From the NCBI GenBank assembly GCA_028455995.1, contig JABELC010000004.1, forward strand, positions 930,001 through 994,000: 64,000 nt of DNA, given 5' to 3'. The notes under the pieces are model-generated. The model saw nothing but the letters and a program-made list of their open reading frames with translations. It was not told where the DNA came from and did not search any database. Position numbers and translations under genes: made by a program. This stretch comes from Scleromitrula shiraiana. Its lineage: Eukaryota; Ascomycota; Leotiomycetes; Helotiales; Sclerotiniaceae. Of this stretch, positions 1 through 11,414 are shown in pieces. How positions within the stretch are numbered: the stretch's first letter is position 1; every line of letters begins with the position of its first letter.

Positions 1-384
1 TAATACTTCTTCCTTTGCTATAATTCAGTTCATCTAAACTGCCTAGCATGACGGCGCCGAGGTAGATCTATTGACGCCATATCTCCATTCATCAATTCGA
101 AATCAGTCTCCACACCATGTGGGAATTGAGGTAAAAGAATCATCCAGCCATCGATAGAACGGCATTTCTCCATTTCCAATAATATTGATGAGAAGATCGA
201 CCATAACAGTTGCTATCGGAGGCCATGGAGATGCTAAACTTTTCATTGCCGGAATTCCATTCGAAGCATCGGAAAATCTATCAGGGGTGGTTAAATCTGA
301 TGACTCCACGTGAGATACCGGTGCTAATAGTACTGGCAGCCGACTAGTCTCTTTCAAAAAATCCATAATATATAGCACTAGCAA
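1..384 (-). pseudogene. Unidentified broken ORF fragment
   Basis: A minus-strand frame opens at 384 and runs 93 codons to a stop at 103. A second frame, reached by a one-base shift near 115-125, continues with a plausible C-terminus (begins GVETDFELMNGDMAS, ends ARQFR) to a stop near 20. The two frames read better as one protein with a frameshift than as separate genes. I do not recognise the family. It lies next to a P450 relic and may be debris of the same metabolite locus. A short real gene with an unrecognised intron is the alternative. Confidence 0.25.
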
Positions 385-1479
385 GCTCTTCCTTTTCTTG
401 GCAAAGTATCGTAATCCACTTTCACTTCCATCTTACTTGCCGTCCACCTTGATTAAGGATGAACTTGAGAAAACTACCGTTTTTTGCAGTATTGTTGACC
501 TCAATGTAAGAGTGGTGGATAAAAAGATGTAATATTGAAGGGTTCCGAAGAGGAACGAGGGATAAGAGATCTCTGGCTGAGCTAATCTAAGCTAATCTAT
601 GTTAAGCTAATAATAAGTGCGTAAGATCCCGTGTGTACCACGTGCGCGTAACACTCAATTAAGATTTTTTTCCGTTAGCTACCGTTAGTCTTTTGTAGAA
701 AAACATGCTCCGAACGTGGAATGCATAGGGAATTGGACAGTAGCAAAGTTAGCTTCTCCGTCGGCCGTCCACTTCAACTAGTGTTAGTTAGCTGGTGAAG
801 GTCAATTAGCAGATGAACTAGAATAAAAATTGTTTGCACATCATTTGCAAGAGGACATTTTCATCTCGTATTGTATTTCCATTCAAAAGAATAGATGTTT
901 CCAGCCGAGACTGTGATTAGAATTAAGCTAAAAAGGCGTTCCTAGTTTTCCTGGTAGCTGGTACGTGCCTAGTTTATTCTAACCTTCGAAAATTAAGTCC
1001 ATCGTTTGGTTCCTTAGGACGTGCAGCTACATTGTTTATAACAATGTCTAGACTATTGACCGGCTCAATTCCATAATCGAGCTTTCAAAGGGGGATAAAC
1101 GGAAGACCGCAACTCGTGGTAGTGTTCGAGACCCCTAGAATATTACCGTAACTCCTTGCCGACGCGTTGAATAGAGTTTATTAACTGTAATTGAGGTTCG
1201 ATGGTCTCGTTATTAAATTGGTGTGCCAGACGGGAAGAGTAAATGTACGGCACAACTGCCGTGGATGGCGAATTTTGAGATAGGACTCAGGATTATCGTG
1301 ATGTTGTTTATTTGGTTCGGCCCAAGAAATTTTCATTCATATGCTTTGGGATTTCTAATTTTTTTGTGGGATTTCTGCTCTTTGTTTGTAAGATATGCTC
1401 CATATGAGAAGTATCAACTGAAGAGGAAGCGCAGCACATGGAGATCGACATGAGTGACGTTTAAGGGAATTATCACTTT
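385..1479. other. Spacer without a supported gene
   Basis: AT-rich DNA with only short accidental frames. A 76-codon frame at 1223-1453 is hydrophobic but matches nothing I know; it could be decayed 5' sequence of the P450 relic downstream. Confidence 0.5.
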
Positions 1480-2208
1480 CAGATATCTTCATCTAATAAC
1501 ACCCCTTTTTCCAACCTCGCCACCTCAGGCCTCCGAACGTTAGTGAAAGAGCCCTGGAGGGTTTCAGTGTACATGGCTGATCCTACCCAACGTAATCTAA
1601 CCACCCTCGACCAGAAATTTCGAACTGTAGCCACCCGCAATAGTCGGCTCCTCCTTTACGTTGGCCATGATTCAACCGGTAGTGCGATATCCTGGTGCTA
1701 CTACCTTCTTTCTAAAAACTTTTCCGCTCTTGACAAACTGATTCAAGAACACAACTCGGTACTCGAAACTGATATCGCAGCTGTTCCGCAACTCATCAAA
1801 GAAAATTCAAACCTGCTTAATCAGGTACCATATACAACAGCCGTTATCAAAGAAACTCTTCGTCTGTTCCCACCCGCAGCGAGTATCAGACAGGGAATGA
1901 AGGGTGTAGATTTGGTCGATGAAGAAGGAAATACATACCTAACTGAAAATCGCATGGTATATATGCTCCATCTACCAATTCAACATGATCCATGGCCAAA
2001 GTACTGGCCGCGTACTAAAGAGTTCATACCCGAAAGATGGCTGGCACAACCTGGAGATGAATTTTATTGCGACGTGAAGGGTGCATGGAGACCGTTCGGG
2101 TTGAGACCAAGGGGCTGCATTGGACAGGCTTTAATAATGTTGGGGTTAAAAATCATATTGGCGATAGTGGTCAGGGAATTGGAGGTACGCGATGCCTATG
2201 AAGAATGA
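1480..2208 (+). pseudogene. Cytochrome P450 C-terminal relic
   Basis: Encodes only the C-terminal half of a microsomal-type cytochrome P450 monooxygenase. Visible in order: the I-helix oxygen-binding motif (LLYVGHDSTGS), the K-helix ExxR (KETLR), the PERF-like segment (IPERW) and the haem-cysteine loop (PFGLRPRGCIGQ). The loop keeps the ligand Cys, but the glycine normally four residues before it (FxxGxRxCxG) is Arg. No membrane anchor or N-terminal half can be assembled from the upstream 1.4 kb, and there is no ATG at the head of the frame. The segment spacing recalls fungal P450s of secondary-metabolite clusters (StcB/AflV-like). The neighbouring polyketide synthase relic supports that context. 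I judge it non-functional; an unrecognised upstream exon is possible but unlikely. Confidence 0.75.
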
Positions 2209-3220
2209 GAAGAGAAATTTAGGGCCGAAAAGAAAGCAGTATTCTCAATAGTGTACTAAGTGTATAGAATGATTGATATTAATGTTCTGATATTGAATTT
2301 TACATATACTATAAAAATTCATTAGTATATTATTATTTATATAATCTAGATATTAAATTTTAAAGTTTGAAATTGTCAAAAAGAGACACCCAGGAAGGGT
2401 AGATGCTTAAGGCATCCAAGCATAGACATATAATAAATATACAAAATACGGAAAATACCATTGAGAACACTGAAAAGGAGTGAAAGAGATAGACGGAGAG
2501 AGAGCATACTAGGTCAATGGTGGATCTGCTCATCCGGCAGATGGATTTCCTTGTAGGGTCAGTGTCGTTATTTTGTATCAAATGGTCTTAAAATCCCGGA
2601 TATGTACCATATTGCTCTTCTTCGATACATCAACAATGTTCGATGCCCACATATTAGTTACTATTTACTCTGTGCATTTGACAGTTGTGCAAGGTGCCTC
2701 ATCAGAATTTCACATCGTTCTCTATAAAATGCAAGCATAAAGGCCGCGATAATTTCAACATTACTGGCGTCAGTTACAAGAACAGATGTCTCCTATTATT
2801 AGTTCACAGTGGAATCAACTATAGGAGACCAGAGAAGATAAGAAATCAGAATATTTGAATCCTTTGTTTTTGAGAGCGCCATCACTCTCAATGCTCTACA
2901 ACTCTTGCAGTCCGAATGATGAGGGGCACCGTGAACTTGGTTACCGATATATCATACACCCAATACTCAGGCAGCAAAGATAAGTCGGAACAAATAATTG
3001 CTAACTTGAAAGCGTATTGTTACACGTCATTTACGGTACTTGGATTTAGTTCGGGGCGTAGAAGCTTGGCTTTATGCAGTATGACGTTGAGTCACTCGTG
3101 ATATTCATGGCTGAGAACAATAAGGATGATATAAATCGACAAGTACGAGTCAAAAAATATTCATAATGAGCAAACAAATGATTAATTTGGTTTCTTAAAG
3201 AAAGCACATTAGAACCAACT
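2209..3220. other. Spacer without a supported gene
   Basis: AT-rich, with a very AT-rich patch at 2275-2365 directly after the P450 relic. Small frames here have no recognisable content. It also holds the promoter side of the gene starting at 3221. Confidence 0.5.
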
Positions 3221-4018
3221 ATGGCAGCACAATATTACACCGAAACAGCACACCCCGAAGTATTACCCGTACCACCAACATATCATCAAAATCCACAACA
3301 TGAACTTCCACGGGCAGATTATGAATCAATGGTACGACCTACCTACAATAATCAAAATGCACATACATTTCATCAATCACATTGTACCCCACAAGCTATA
3401 GAAAATCAGAGTCAACGACCCCCAACACCACAATCTTACAGTTATCAAGCGCCGCTTCCACCTACTAATCAGCAACCATATCATCACGATCCGTATCAAA
3501 ACCAACACTCAGTTGGGCCCCCACAGCCCTATCCTCAAGCATCCCGAAACTTCGGCACTCATCTCCGCCCGCATCGTTCATATTCAGAACCACCATTTTT
3601 AGAACCTTCTTCCTGTCTTGATTCTTCAACTCAAACTCAAACTTTAAATTCAAATACACGTCCCCAGCATCGAAGACGTTCGTATTCTGAATCATCACAC
3701 TCTCTTTCACGATCACAATCCCGATCTCGAAAAGCTGGATCAAGATCACGAACACGATCAAAACGGTCAACAATTAATAAACATAAAGATAGAAATACAT
3801 TTTTAGGAGCGTTCGGAGGTGGGGCAATTGGTGATTTATTATTACCTGGGTTGGGAACATTGGGTGGAGCAATAATAGGTGGAGTTGGGGGGAGACATAG
3901 CGGGACAAGTAGTGGGAGTGGGAGTAAAAGTAGACTGGGGAGGGGAAGCTTTCGGAAAATGGATTATGATGAGGAGTGGAGGAGGGGTAGAATTGAGCGG
4001 GGTGAGATTAGTGAATGA
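3221..4018 (+). CDS. Pro/Gln-rich protein with SR tract and glycine zipper
   Basis: A single-exon gene for 265 residues in three parts. Residues 1-115 are rich in Pro, Gln, Tyr and His, as in disordered proteins. Residues about 118-190 form a Ser/Arg-rich tract with repeated RSRS-type motifs. Residues about 192-225 are a hydrophobic glycine-zipper hairpin (LGAFGGGAIGDLLLPGLGTL followed by GGAIIGGVGG). Basic and acidic residues end the protein. The function is unknown; fungal glycine-zipper proteins of this plan are usually annotated only as hypothetical. The hairpin could insert into or associate with membrane, which is inference. Its 3' end overlaps the tail of a polyketide synthase relic on the other strand, so the two 3' ends are fused or abutting. 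Start chosen as the first ATG, preceded by an A-rich leader. Confidence 0.7.
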   Translation: MAAQYYTETAHPEVLPVPPTYHQNPQHELPRADYESMVRPTYNNQNAHTFHQSHCTPQAIENQSQRPPTPQSYSYQAPLPPTNQQPYHHDPYQNQHSVGPPQPYPQASRNFGTHLRPHRSYSEPPFLEPSSCLDSSTQTQTLNSNTRPQHRRRSYSESSHSLSRSQSRSRKAGSRSRTRSKRSTINKHKDRNTFLGAFGGGAIGDLLLPGLGTLGGAIIGGVGGRHSGTSSGSGSKSRLGRGSFRKMDYDEEWRRGRIERGEISE

Positions 4019-6261
4019 GTCTTGAGTTGCGGATCGCATAAATGGTTAAGTAAATTAAAAAAATGTGTTCGAGAAATTGGTATCACAGGTGCAGAACTTA
4101 GAAGCTTTTCTTTGACGTTGGGGTTTTCTGAAAGATATCCATCGTCGTCTATGATACCTAGAGCTATAGAAATAGCCTTTTGACCTTGACATATGCGGTA
4201 ACGCGCAAGGGAATCAAGATAAGTGTTTCCTGCAGCGTAATTAGACTGACCGGGAAGTCCAATGATCCCGGAGGCACTTGATAAAAGAATGAAAAAGTCA
4301 AGATCGTCTGGTAAGATATTGTGTAGATTCCATGATCCGAGGACTTTTGGAGCTGTGCTATTATACCAACGAGAATACGTCATGGAATGAAAGGAAGCGT
4401 CGGAGAGCACCATGGAAGCTTGAATACAACCTTTGATTGGGGGCATGCAGGATTCAAGGTGCTCAAGAGTGGCACGCAGGGTGGATATAGCCGTTATATC
4501 ACAAATGGGGGTGGCGATGTTGACATCAAGACTCGAGAGTTCAAGGAGGAATTTTTGTACAGTGGGAGTTTGGGGACCATTGCGGGAGAGGAGGATAAGG
4601 TTCTTGGCACCACGGGCAACCATCCAGCGGGCGATTGCGCGGCCGATACTTCCTAGGCCACCCGCTATTATGTAGGCAGCATCGGCTTTGAATGAGTAGG
4701 TTGGTTCACGTTTCAATGAAATTGCAATTTCATCGGAGTGGCCCATATTTAATTCTATATAGTTGGAAGATCGATAGTTCTTCGTTGGGGCCAGTGCTTC
4801 TCTGATCTTGGAGATTGGGAAAGCTTGTGTTTGAATTTTATTGTTCCAAGTTCCATCAGAACTGGCAGAAAACTCCACGAACTTTTGTAAACAGCCTTTT
4901 ATTTGTCCAGGTTTTGACGCCATCCAAACCGAGAAATCAAAAGAACAAAGACTTGCACCTCGTTTGAAAAGATGGATAGGTAACTCGGATTTGGTGCATA
5001 AGAGGGCCTCGCTAACATTCACATACCTGCCATGTGGCTTGATTAAATTCCAGGAAGCAATTAGATTTTCTCCACTAGATGAGTTGAAAATCACATCGAC
5101 CCCTTCTCCACTGAGCCGCTCCATTGCGGTGATAAAGCTTCCATCTTTATCAGAGTAGAATACATGACTTTACGGTATACCATATGTTTCTGTCAATGAG
5201 ATATTCTGAATTTCAGGAGCAATCGTAATGAAGATATCTGCCCCGAGATAATGCGAAATTTGAATAGCAGCAGCTAATAAATCTCCGGTAGTTTCATGAA
5301 TAAGGATTGATTCCCCTTTTTCCAAACGTCCGATACCATTGATACATTGCCAGGCGATAACAAAGCTGATAGGTAGAACAGCAGCTTCAGCAAAAGATGT
5401 GTTGGGAGGAATTCTGCTTGTGCAAGAAACTTTTCCTCGCAGATGCGTTTTACATGTTTCTCTAGTCAACATAAATACCCTGTCACCCACGGAATATTGT
5501 AGGGCAGCATCTAGTCCAAGGCGTGCCACAACGCCACTGCAGCACAATATTGAGGGATTGAAGATGCTAGATTTAGTATCGACTGAAGGAGATCCGTCCT
5601 GCTGCAAGCCAAGAGCATGGACCTTGATCTCGACTTCGTCGGCTTCAAGAGGTATATCATAGCTTTCATCCGCAACAAATACTGGCAACTTTGACAATTC
5701 TGAGCTAGAAGATGTATCATAGAGATCGAATAATTGGAGAGGTGGAAATTTGCTTAGGTGTTCCACTGTGGTTGTTTCTGGTAAAGGCGCTGTAACAATT
5801 TCCTTATTCAGAGATTCCGATGCGACCAATCGTCCAATATTCCTCACATTTTCGATCTCCAAGTAAAATGGTTCATAACCCACATCCGAAGAGCCAAAGT
5901 TAGTCCCAGAAAAAACTGAAAACAAGTTATCAATTTGAGAGTCATTTAGTGTTGATGTTGTAATGTGAAACGCAATTATAATGAATATAGCACTGAATTC
6001 TGAACGAATTACCCGTGATAATCCATCAACCAGTGCATATGAAGGATTTTGTATTGATCCACCTGCACAGTTCAACCACAGGTTTCTACGTGATGAACAT
6101 ATAATTTGTTGTAGATCTGTAAATTGTTCTTTGTTCATATCGTGGAGGAATGGCCGGTCAATTTCGAGGAGAAATATGTAGGTGATGGTATGAAGGTCTT
6201 TAGATTTTGCTGTCTGTGAGAGACTCGATATACTGTCACAAAAGAATAGATCAAGTGATCA
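3964..6261 (-). pseudogene. Highly reducing PKS relic (ER-KR fragment)
   Basis: The minus strand encodes the middle-to-late part of an iterative type I polyketide synthase. The frame is open from 6261, with linker sequence before the enoylreductase, to an in-frame TAA at 5170-5172. It then continues in the same frame from codon 5169 to 3964. Across the stop, homology reads ...ETYGIP-stop-SHVFYSDKDGSF..., a conserved ER stretch, so the stop interrupts a once continuous gene. CAA to TAA is a CpA-to-TpA change typical of RIP. The ER nucleotide loop is degraded (IHETTGDLL where GGVG is expected). The ketoreductase still shows IAGGLGSIG and the catalytic SSASG and QSNYAAGN segments. KS, AT, DH and ACP domains are absent: the 5' side has no PKS sequence and the 3' side stops at the KR end. 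Not functional. Confidence 0.85.
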
Positions 6262-7157
6262 TATAATGACAGGATTTCGCTTAAAGAAAAACAAATGTTG
6301 TATCAATATTTACTGATATTATACTCACATCAGGAATTCACGTAAACTAACCAATTTAGATCTATCAGAAGATGGTTTCATGCAAAATGAATCTCCATCG
6401 AATAGTTTTGCTTTGAGGATGCATCATAGTATTATAAGATTAGGCCACGCAGAGTTTTACAGTACGTTGAATGGAAACATATCTAAGCTCTCAAAATATC
6501 TTTGTGGGTTGAGATTAGCAGAAACATGCGTAGACTCACATTGAGGTTGATTCTAGGCGAATTCCAAGGAACGCAGAATGTTAGTGATGAAGTTGAAAGT
6601 TACCAGAAATGGAGTGAGACTAAGAAATGTAGATGCATTCCATACACCCCCTCACCCACCCCGCCATCCGCCCCCAAACCCAACCCAACAGTTGGTTCAC
6701 ACATCATATGATGCGCATGCAAGTCGCCTTCAATGGAATCTCGGTCTGTTCTAATCATAAGATGAGTGGTGTCACCGTGCCAGTCTGTAAAATCGCCTCT
6801 TTTTTAGCCGAAACCCTGCAGTCGGTATCCTATGAGATTCATATGGTCGTTGACACCAATATTCACTTTGCCTTATTGCTCATTGTAACAATTATTTAAA
6901 TGCACATATGGGGCGAAGTATGGTAGTATTCGTAACAGTCCTCCAACACCACAGCGAACAGCAAGGCGCTGAGCGTCTACCCTTAATAGTCCTATCTTCT
7001 TTCACTCTGCTTTTATTTTGTATTTGATTTCTCCTCAAAACCTCAAATAAATCCAAACTTATATTGCAAGAAACTAGTTTGCGTGTCTTTATCTTCTAGC
7101 TTGCACAAAATTGTTAGCATTTACGTCCCCCATTCAATCCACCAAATCGTTGTGACA
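6262..7157. other. Spacer, promoter side of the A-T-R gene
   Basis: No recognisable coding remnant of the missing PKS domains is visible here. The last 250 bp, with a pyrimidine-rich stretch at 6990-7060, are the likely promoter and leader of the gene starting at 7158. Confidence 0.5.
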
Positions 7158-10100
7158 ATGTCTTCTGCCAAAACTACCACTGTTGTCAAAAAAGAGCTTC
7201 TACCTAATCTTGTCGATGCAATCGCTGCGACAGAGCCAGAAGCTACATTCTCCGAATATCCTGTCAATCCCACCAGCTATGAATCAGGATATCAGAAATT
7301 CTCATACGGCACCTTCGCAAATGCCATTAATGGCGTATCCTGGTGGATTGAAGAGAATCTCGGTCTTGGAAAAGGCTTTCCTGCCTTAGCCTATCTGGGC
7401 CCGAATGATATTCTAGTTAATGCGTTCCTATTGGGAGCCACCAAGACTGGGTACAAGGTGTGTTCCCCATATAATCGTGTTTTATACATGAAAGTGAAAC
7501 TAACCTCTATTAACGCGCTTTAGACACTCCTTACATCGCCACGAAATAGTCTTCGTGCACAAGAAAATCTGTTTGCTCTCACAGAATGCAAAACTTTGGT
7601 CACAACAAGCCCGCAACCGGCTCAACTTCAGCCAATGATAGCAGCTCTTTCTTCATTGGGAATTAAGATCCTAGAGTTACCTGACATTCTAGAGCTTACT
7701 GAAAAGCCTCACCCACATTTCCCATTTGATAAATCTTTTGAATCTGCTCGAAGTGAACCGTTCATCGTTGTACACACCTCTGGAACTACAGAGCTTCCAA
7801 AGCCCATCGAATGGAGCCATGATATTTATACTTCCGTACTACAGCCTGAACCTCCTACTGGTTATGTTAACCAGATGGATTTATACGCCGGGTATGAATA
7901 CAACTAATATTGCCATGTAATAGTGTTAGCTAACTTATATCCAGAGTTCGTATCTTCAATACCTTCCCAAGTTTTCATGTAAGCTACTCTTGATTCAGTA
8001 GCAATGAATCAATACTAACCGAAACAGGCAGCGGGTCTTTTCTTCGGTTTGGTCAACCCAATCTACAAACGCAGTATTGCCATATATCCTATAGCCGGCT
8101 TCCCTTCAGCAGATCTTTTGATAGATGGACTGAAGCATAACAAAGCCGATATAGCGGTCCTCGTTCCACCTTACATCGTTGAGATCGCTCAAAGTGCAGA
8201 GAAGCTAGATTTTATCGTGGCAAACCTCAAACGTATCTTCTATATGGGAGGAGCTATCCCATCAGCTGTTGGAGATATTGTTTCATCAAGAATTGAAATT
8301 GACAGTCAGGTTGGCGCAACAGAGACAGGATTTTATCCTTCTTTGAAACCAGCTGGCACACGTTCAATCTTCTGGGGTCATCACCGTTTCGATCCAAGCG
8401 CAAACATCTCCTTCGAGCACCAAACTGATGACCTTTATGAAGCCGTCTGGTATAAAAACTCCGATGAGGAAAAATTACAGCCAGTCTTTAAGATATTTCC
8501 AAAGCTCCGAGCATGGAGATCGAAGGACCTTTACTCACCACATCCAACAGAGCCAGATCTCTGGCTTTATCGCGGCCGAGGAGATGATATAATTGTCTTC
8601 CTCAACGGTGAGAAGACAAATCCCATTTCTATGGAACATCGAATCAATCAGCATCCTGAGATCCGACAAGCAATGGTCATTGGAACTTTAAGGTTCCAAG
8701 CTGCTCTATTAATTGAACTCGTTGATCAGAAGCCATTGTCTGCAACAGAGAGAGCAGAAGCCATCGAGAGATTATGGCCGGTAGTTGAAGAAGCCAACAA
8801 GACATGCCCAGCACATGCTCAAGTGGCGAAATCCCATATCCTTTTCACAGAACCAGAACGTCCAATACAAATTTCTCCGAAAGGTACCATTCAGCGTGCT
8901 CCCACGTTGAGAGAGTATGCTTCTGAAATAGAGAAATTGTATGTGGATGCTGACAAGATGTCTCCATTTACTGTAGGAGAGGATGTTGGGAATGAGGAAG
9001 ATATCAACGTCCATGATGCAAAGGCAGTCGGTAGTCTCTTACGTAAAGCTGTTCTTCAAGTCACCAAATGGGACGAGGTTGAGTTACACGATGACGATAA
9101 TTTGTTTGTTCAAGGAATGGACTCCTTGCAAGCATTGCAACTCATCCGTTATTTGAGAAAGGCCCTGAACATGCCCAATCTCGCGATTACGATCTTATAC
9201 ACTAATCCTACTCTGACTGAACTGTCTGAATCAATCGTCAAGATTTCTGATCAAGACTCGGATTCGAAGCAAGCAAGTGCAACAGATCGTGTTCATAAGA
9301 TTGACGAAACAATCCAGCAATACTGCCAGCTAGTCGATAAAATACCCACTGAGCATCAGCTTGCGACAAGTTTGTCCCCAACCAATGAACGTGTGGTCAT
9401 CCTGACCGGCTCCACCGGCTCACTTGGCTCATACATTCTGAGTGCCCTGATACAAACTGAATCTGTATCGCATATATACTGCTTGGATCGAACATCTGAT
9501 GCGCATATAAGACATATGAAGAAAAACCAAGAGAACAACAAATCAATTGATTTCCCAGAAATCAAAGTCACGTTCCTTAAGGCAGATCTCTCTCAACCAG
9601 ACTTGGGTCTTGAAGAGAAGATATACAAACATATTCAGGACTCGGTGACAGATATCATTCACAGTGCTTGGCCAGTGAATTTCAATATCTCTCTCGATAC
9701 ATTCAAACCTCAACTAGATGGAATAGTCAATCTTCTGTCTTTCGTCTCAAAAGCTCCACATAATCTATCTCTTCTATTTATATCCTCCATCAGTTCAATC
9801 CTAGCCCTTGAATCAACAACAGTACCCGAGAAGATCATTAACGATACATCGGCACCTCTTCCAATGGGCTATGCCGAGAGTAAATTCATCACCGAGCGTA
9901 TTTTTGATCACGCGGCCAAGAAATTACCCACGGCAGATATAAAAGTTGCTCGCGTCGGTCAAGTCGCGGGTCCTGCTTATACGTCCGGAGTATGGAATAA
10001 GTCTGAGTGGATGCCTAGTCTAGTAATCACTTCCTTCAATATGGGATTTATACCAGAGAACTTAGGTGGCAATGAGATACCGCTAGACTGGGTACCAATT

Positions 10101-10532
10101 GATATACTTTCCTCCGCGCTGGTTGATATCTCGTTCAATAATGAGCGCAAAACCTCTGATTCTGGCGTCAAAGTTTTCCATCCATTGAATCAAGCCCCTA
10201 CAACATGGGATACTTTGCTGCCCATCATCTTGAAAACATTGAATGCTTCAAGTCCCGAGGTCCATCCTGCTGTCACACCAATCCCATACACCGCTTGGTT
10301 GCAGAAGCTTCGAGATACGACAAGAGAGAATGCCATCTCCGATACTATGGAACTTACAGAAATACTGACAAAGTATCCAGCGATCAAATTGTTGGAGTTT
10401 TTTGAGACTTTACCGGAGACTGCGTGGTCGGAGAAAGATGTGAGTGAGGCTCTTAAAGCCAGTTCACACTTGTCAAATTTGAGGGGTATTGAGTGGGCGT
10501 GGATGGAAAAGTGGGTTAAGGGATGGATTTAA
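7158..10532 (+). CDS. NRPS-like adenylation-thiolation-reductase enzyme
   Basis: Four exons, 7158-7457, 7524-7891, 7945-7978 and 8028-10532, splice to 1068 residues; all introns are GT-AG and 49-66 bp. The protein is an A-T-R enzyme that activates a carboxylic acid with ATP, loads it on a carrier Ser and releases it by NADPH reduction to an aldehyde or alcohol. Adenylation domain about 20-480: core A3 reads HTSGTTELPK (Glu190 replaces the usual Gly), then GATETGFY and YRGRGDD. Carrier domain about 560-640 with phosphopantetheine Ser600 in GMDSLQAL. Reductase about 690-1060: GxxGxxG at Gly695/698/701 and Tyr849-x3-Lys853 (YAESK). The start at 7158 is the ATG followed directly by conserved-looking sequence; an upstream in-frame ATG at 7083 gives an unlikely extension. 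It is the only complete gene of the decayed metabolite locus. The substrate cannot be read from sequence. Confidence 0.9.
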
Positions 10533-11340
10533 GGATCTGGTGTTAAGCTTGGGATACTCCTTCTGTGTTGTCGTTCCATTAGGGGAACATGATGGAAACC
10601 TTCATTTACGGAGTGTTGATTCTATGGTTGACACGGAGAGTATGTGCGAAGAGCACCTTTCACTTTGAAGAGCTAAACATAAGGATGTCCTCATTCATTT
10701 AGGAAGTTTAAAGAACATTTAAATCGATGCCGAATATATCTTGCAATTTTATGAGCCAAGTGATTGACATCTCGCATCTATCCCGTCGTGATGGAAAGCT
10801 CAGAATAACAAATAAAACTTGAATGAAAAGCCACACATTCCACAAGGATAAACCCAGCCCGGCCCGCCCGAGCCCACCACGTGCCCGCCCAGCCTTTCTG
10901 CGGCATTAGGGCTAATAGTACTTAACCGGAAACGTGCCGGAAAAGTATCTCTTACCCCACTAACCTGGTGCTATTTTGCCACACCCCACCATCTTAAAGG
11001 AAAAGAAAGAAAATATATCGACGTCGATGAGTAGGGAATGAAAATGTATATAAACGAAACTTTGTAAAAAAAAAATATACCTAGAATACTTGATAGCATG
11101 TAGATATTATGCCCCTGCCCCTTCCTACATTCACCATGGACCATCCTATCCCATTCTACCCCACCACCACAATCCCATGCAGTTCACCATCTCGATACCA
11201 TATCTCTCCACTCGTCCCACAAAAAACCAAGACCCCTCCCAAAAACTTTCTTTCTCCCCAACCCCAAAAATCCGTCCACGCGCTCCCCCATCCTCCCGTC
11301 TCAGAGAGAAACACAAACCCCCCCAAAATGCAAAAAGAAA
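10533..11340. other. Spacer without a supported gene
   Basis: Contains a short GC-rich patch at 10856-10900 and a C-rich run at 11200-11330, mostly runs of CCC with A. Overlapping low-complexity frames here do not look like proteins. Confidence 0.5.
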
Positions 11341-11414
11341 TGGTCACTACGAGGGTCGAACTCGCGACCTTGGCGTTATTAGCACCACGCTCTAACCAAC
11401 TGAGCTAAGCGACC
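11341..11414 (-). tRNA. tRNA-Ile (anticodon AAU)
   Basis: Read on the minus strand from 11414, a 74-nt cloverleaf forms without an intron. The acceptor stem GGTCGCT pairs with AGTGACC (one G-T pair) before discriminator A. The D-arm is GCTC/GAGC, the anticodon arm TGGTG-CTAATAA-CGCCA, and the T-arm GCGAG-TTCGACC-CTCGT. The anticodon AAT (read as IAU after deamination) marks the major isoleucine tRNA. The CTAATAA loop is the same as in yeast tRNA-Ile(AAU). Confidence 0.97.

Noticed and set aside
2360..2581. Hydrophobic 73-codon minus frame
   Set aside because: T-rich antisense DNA readily gives such frames; no start context or family.
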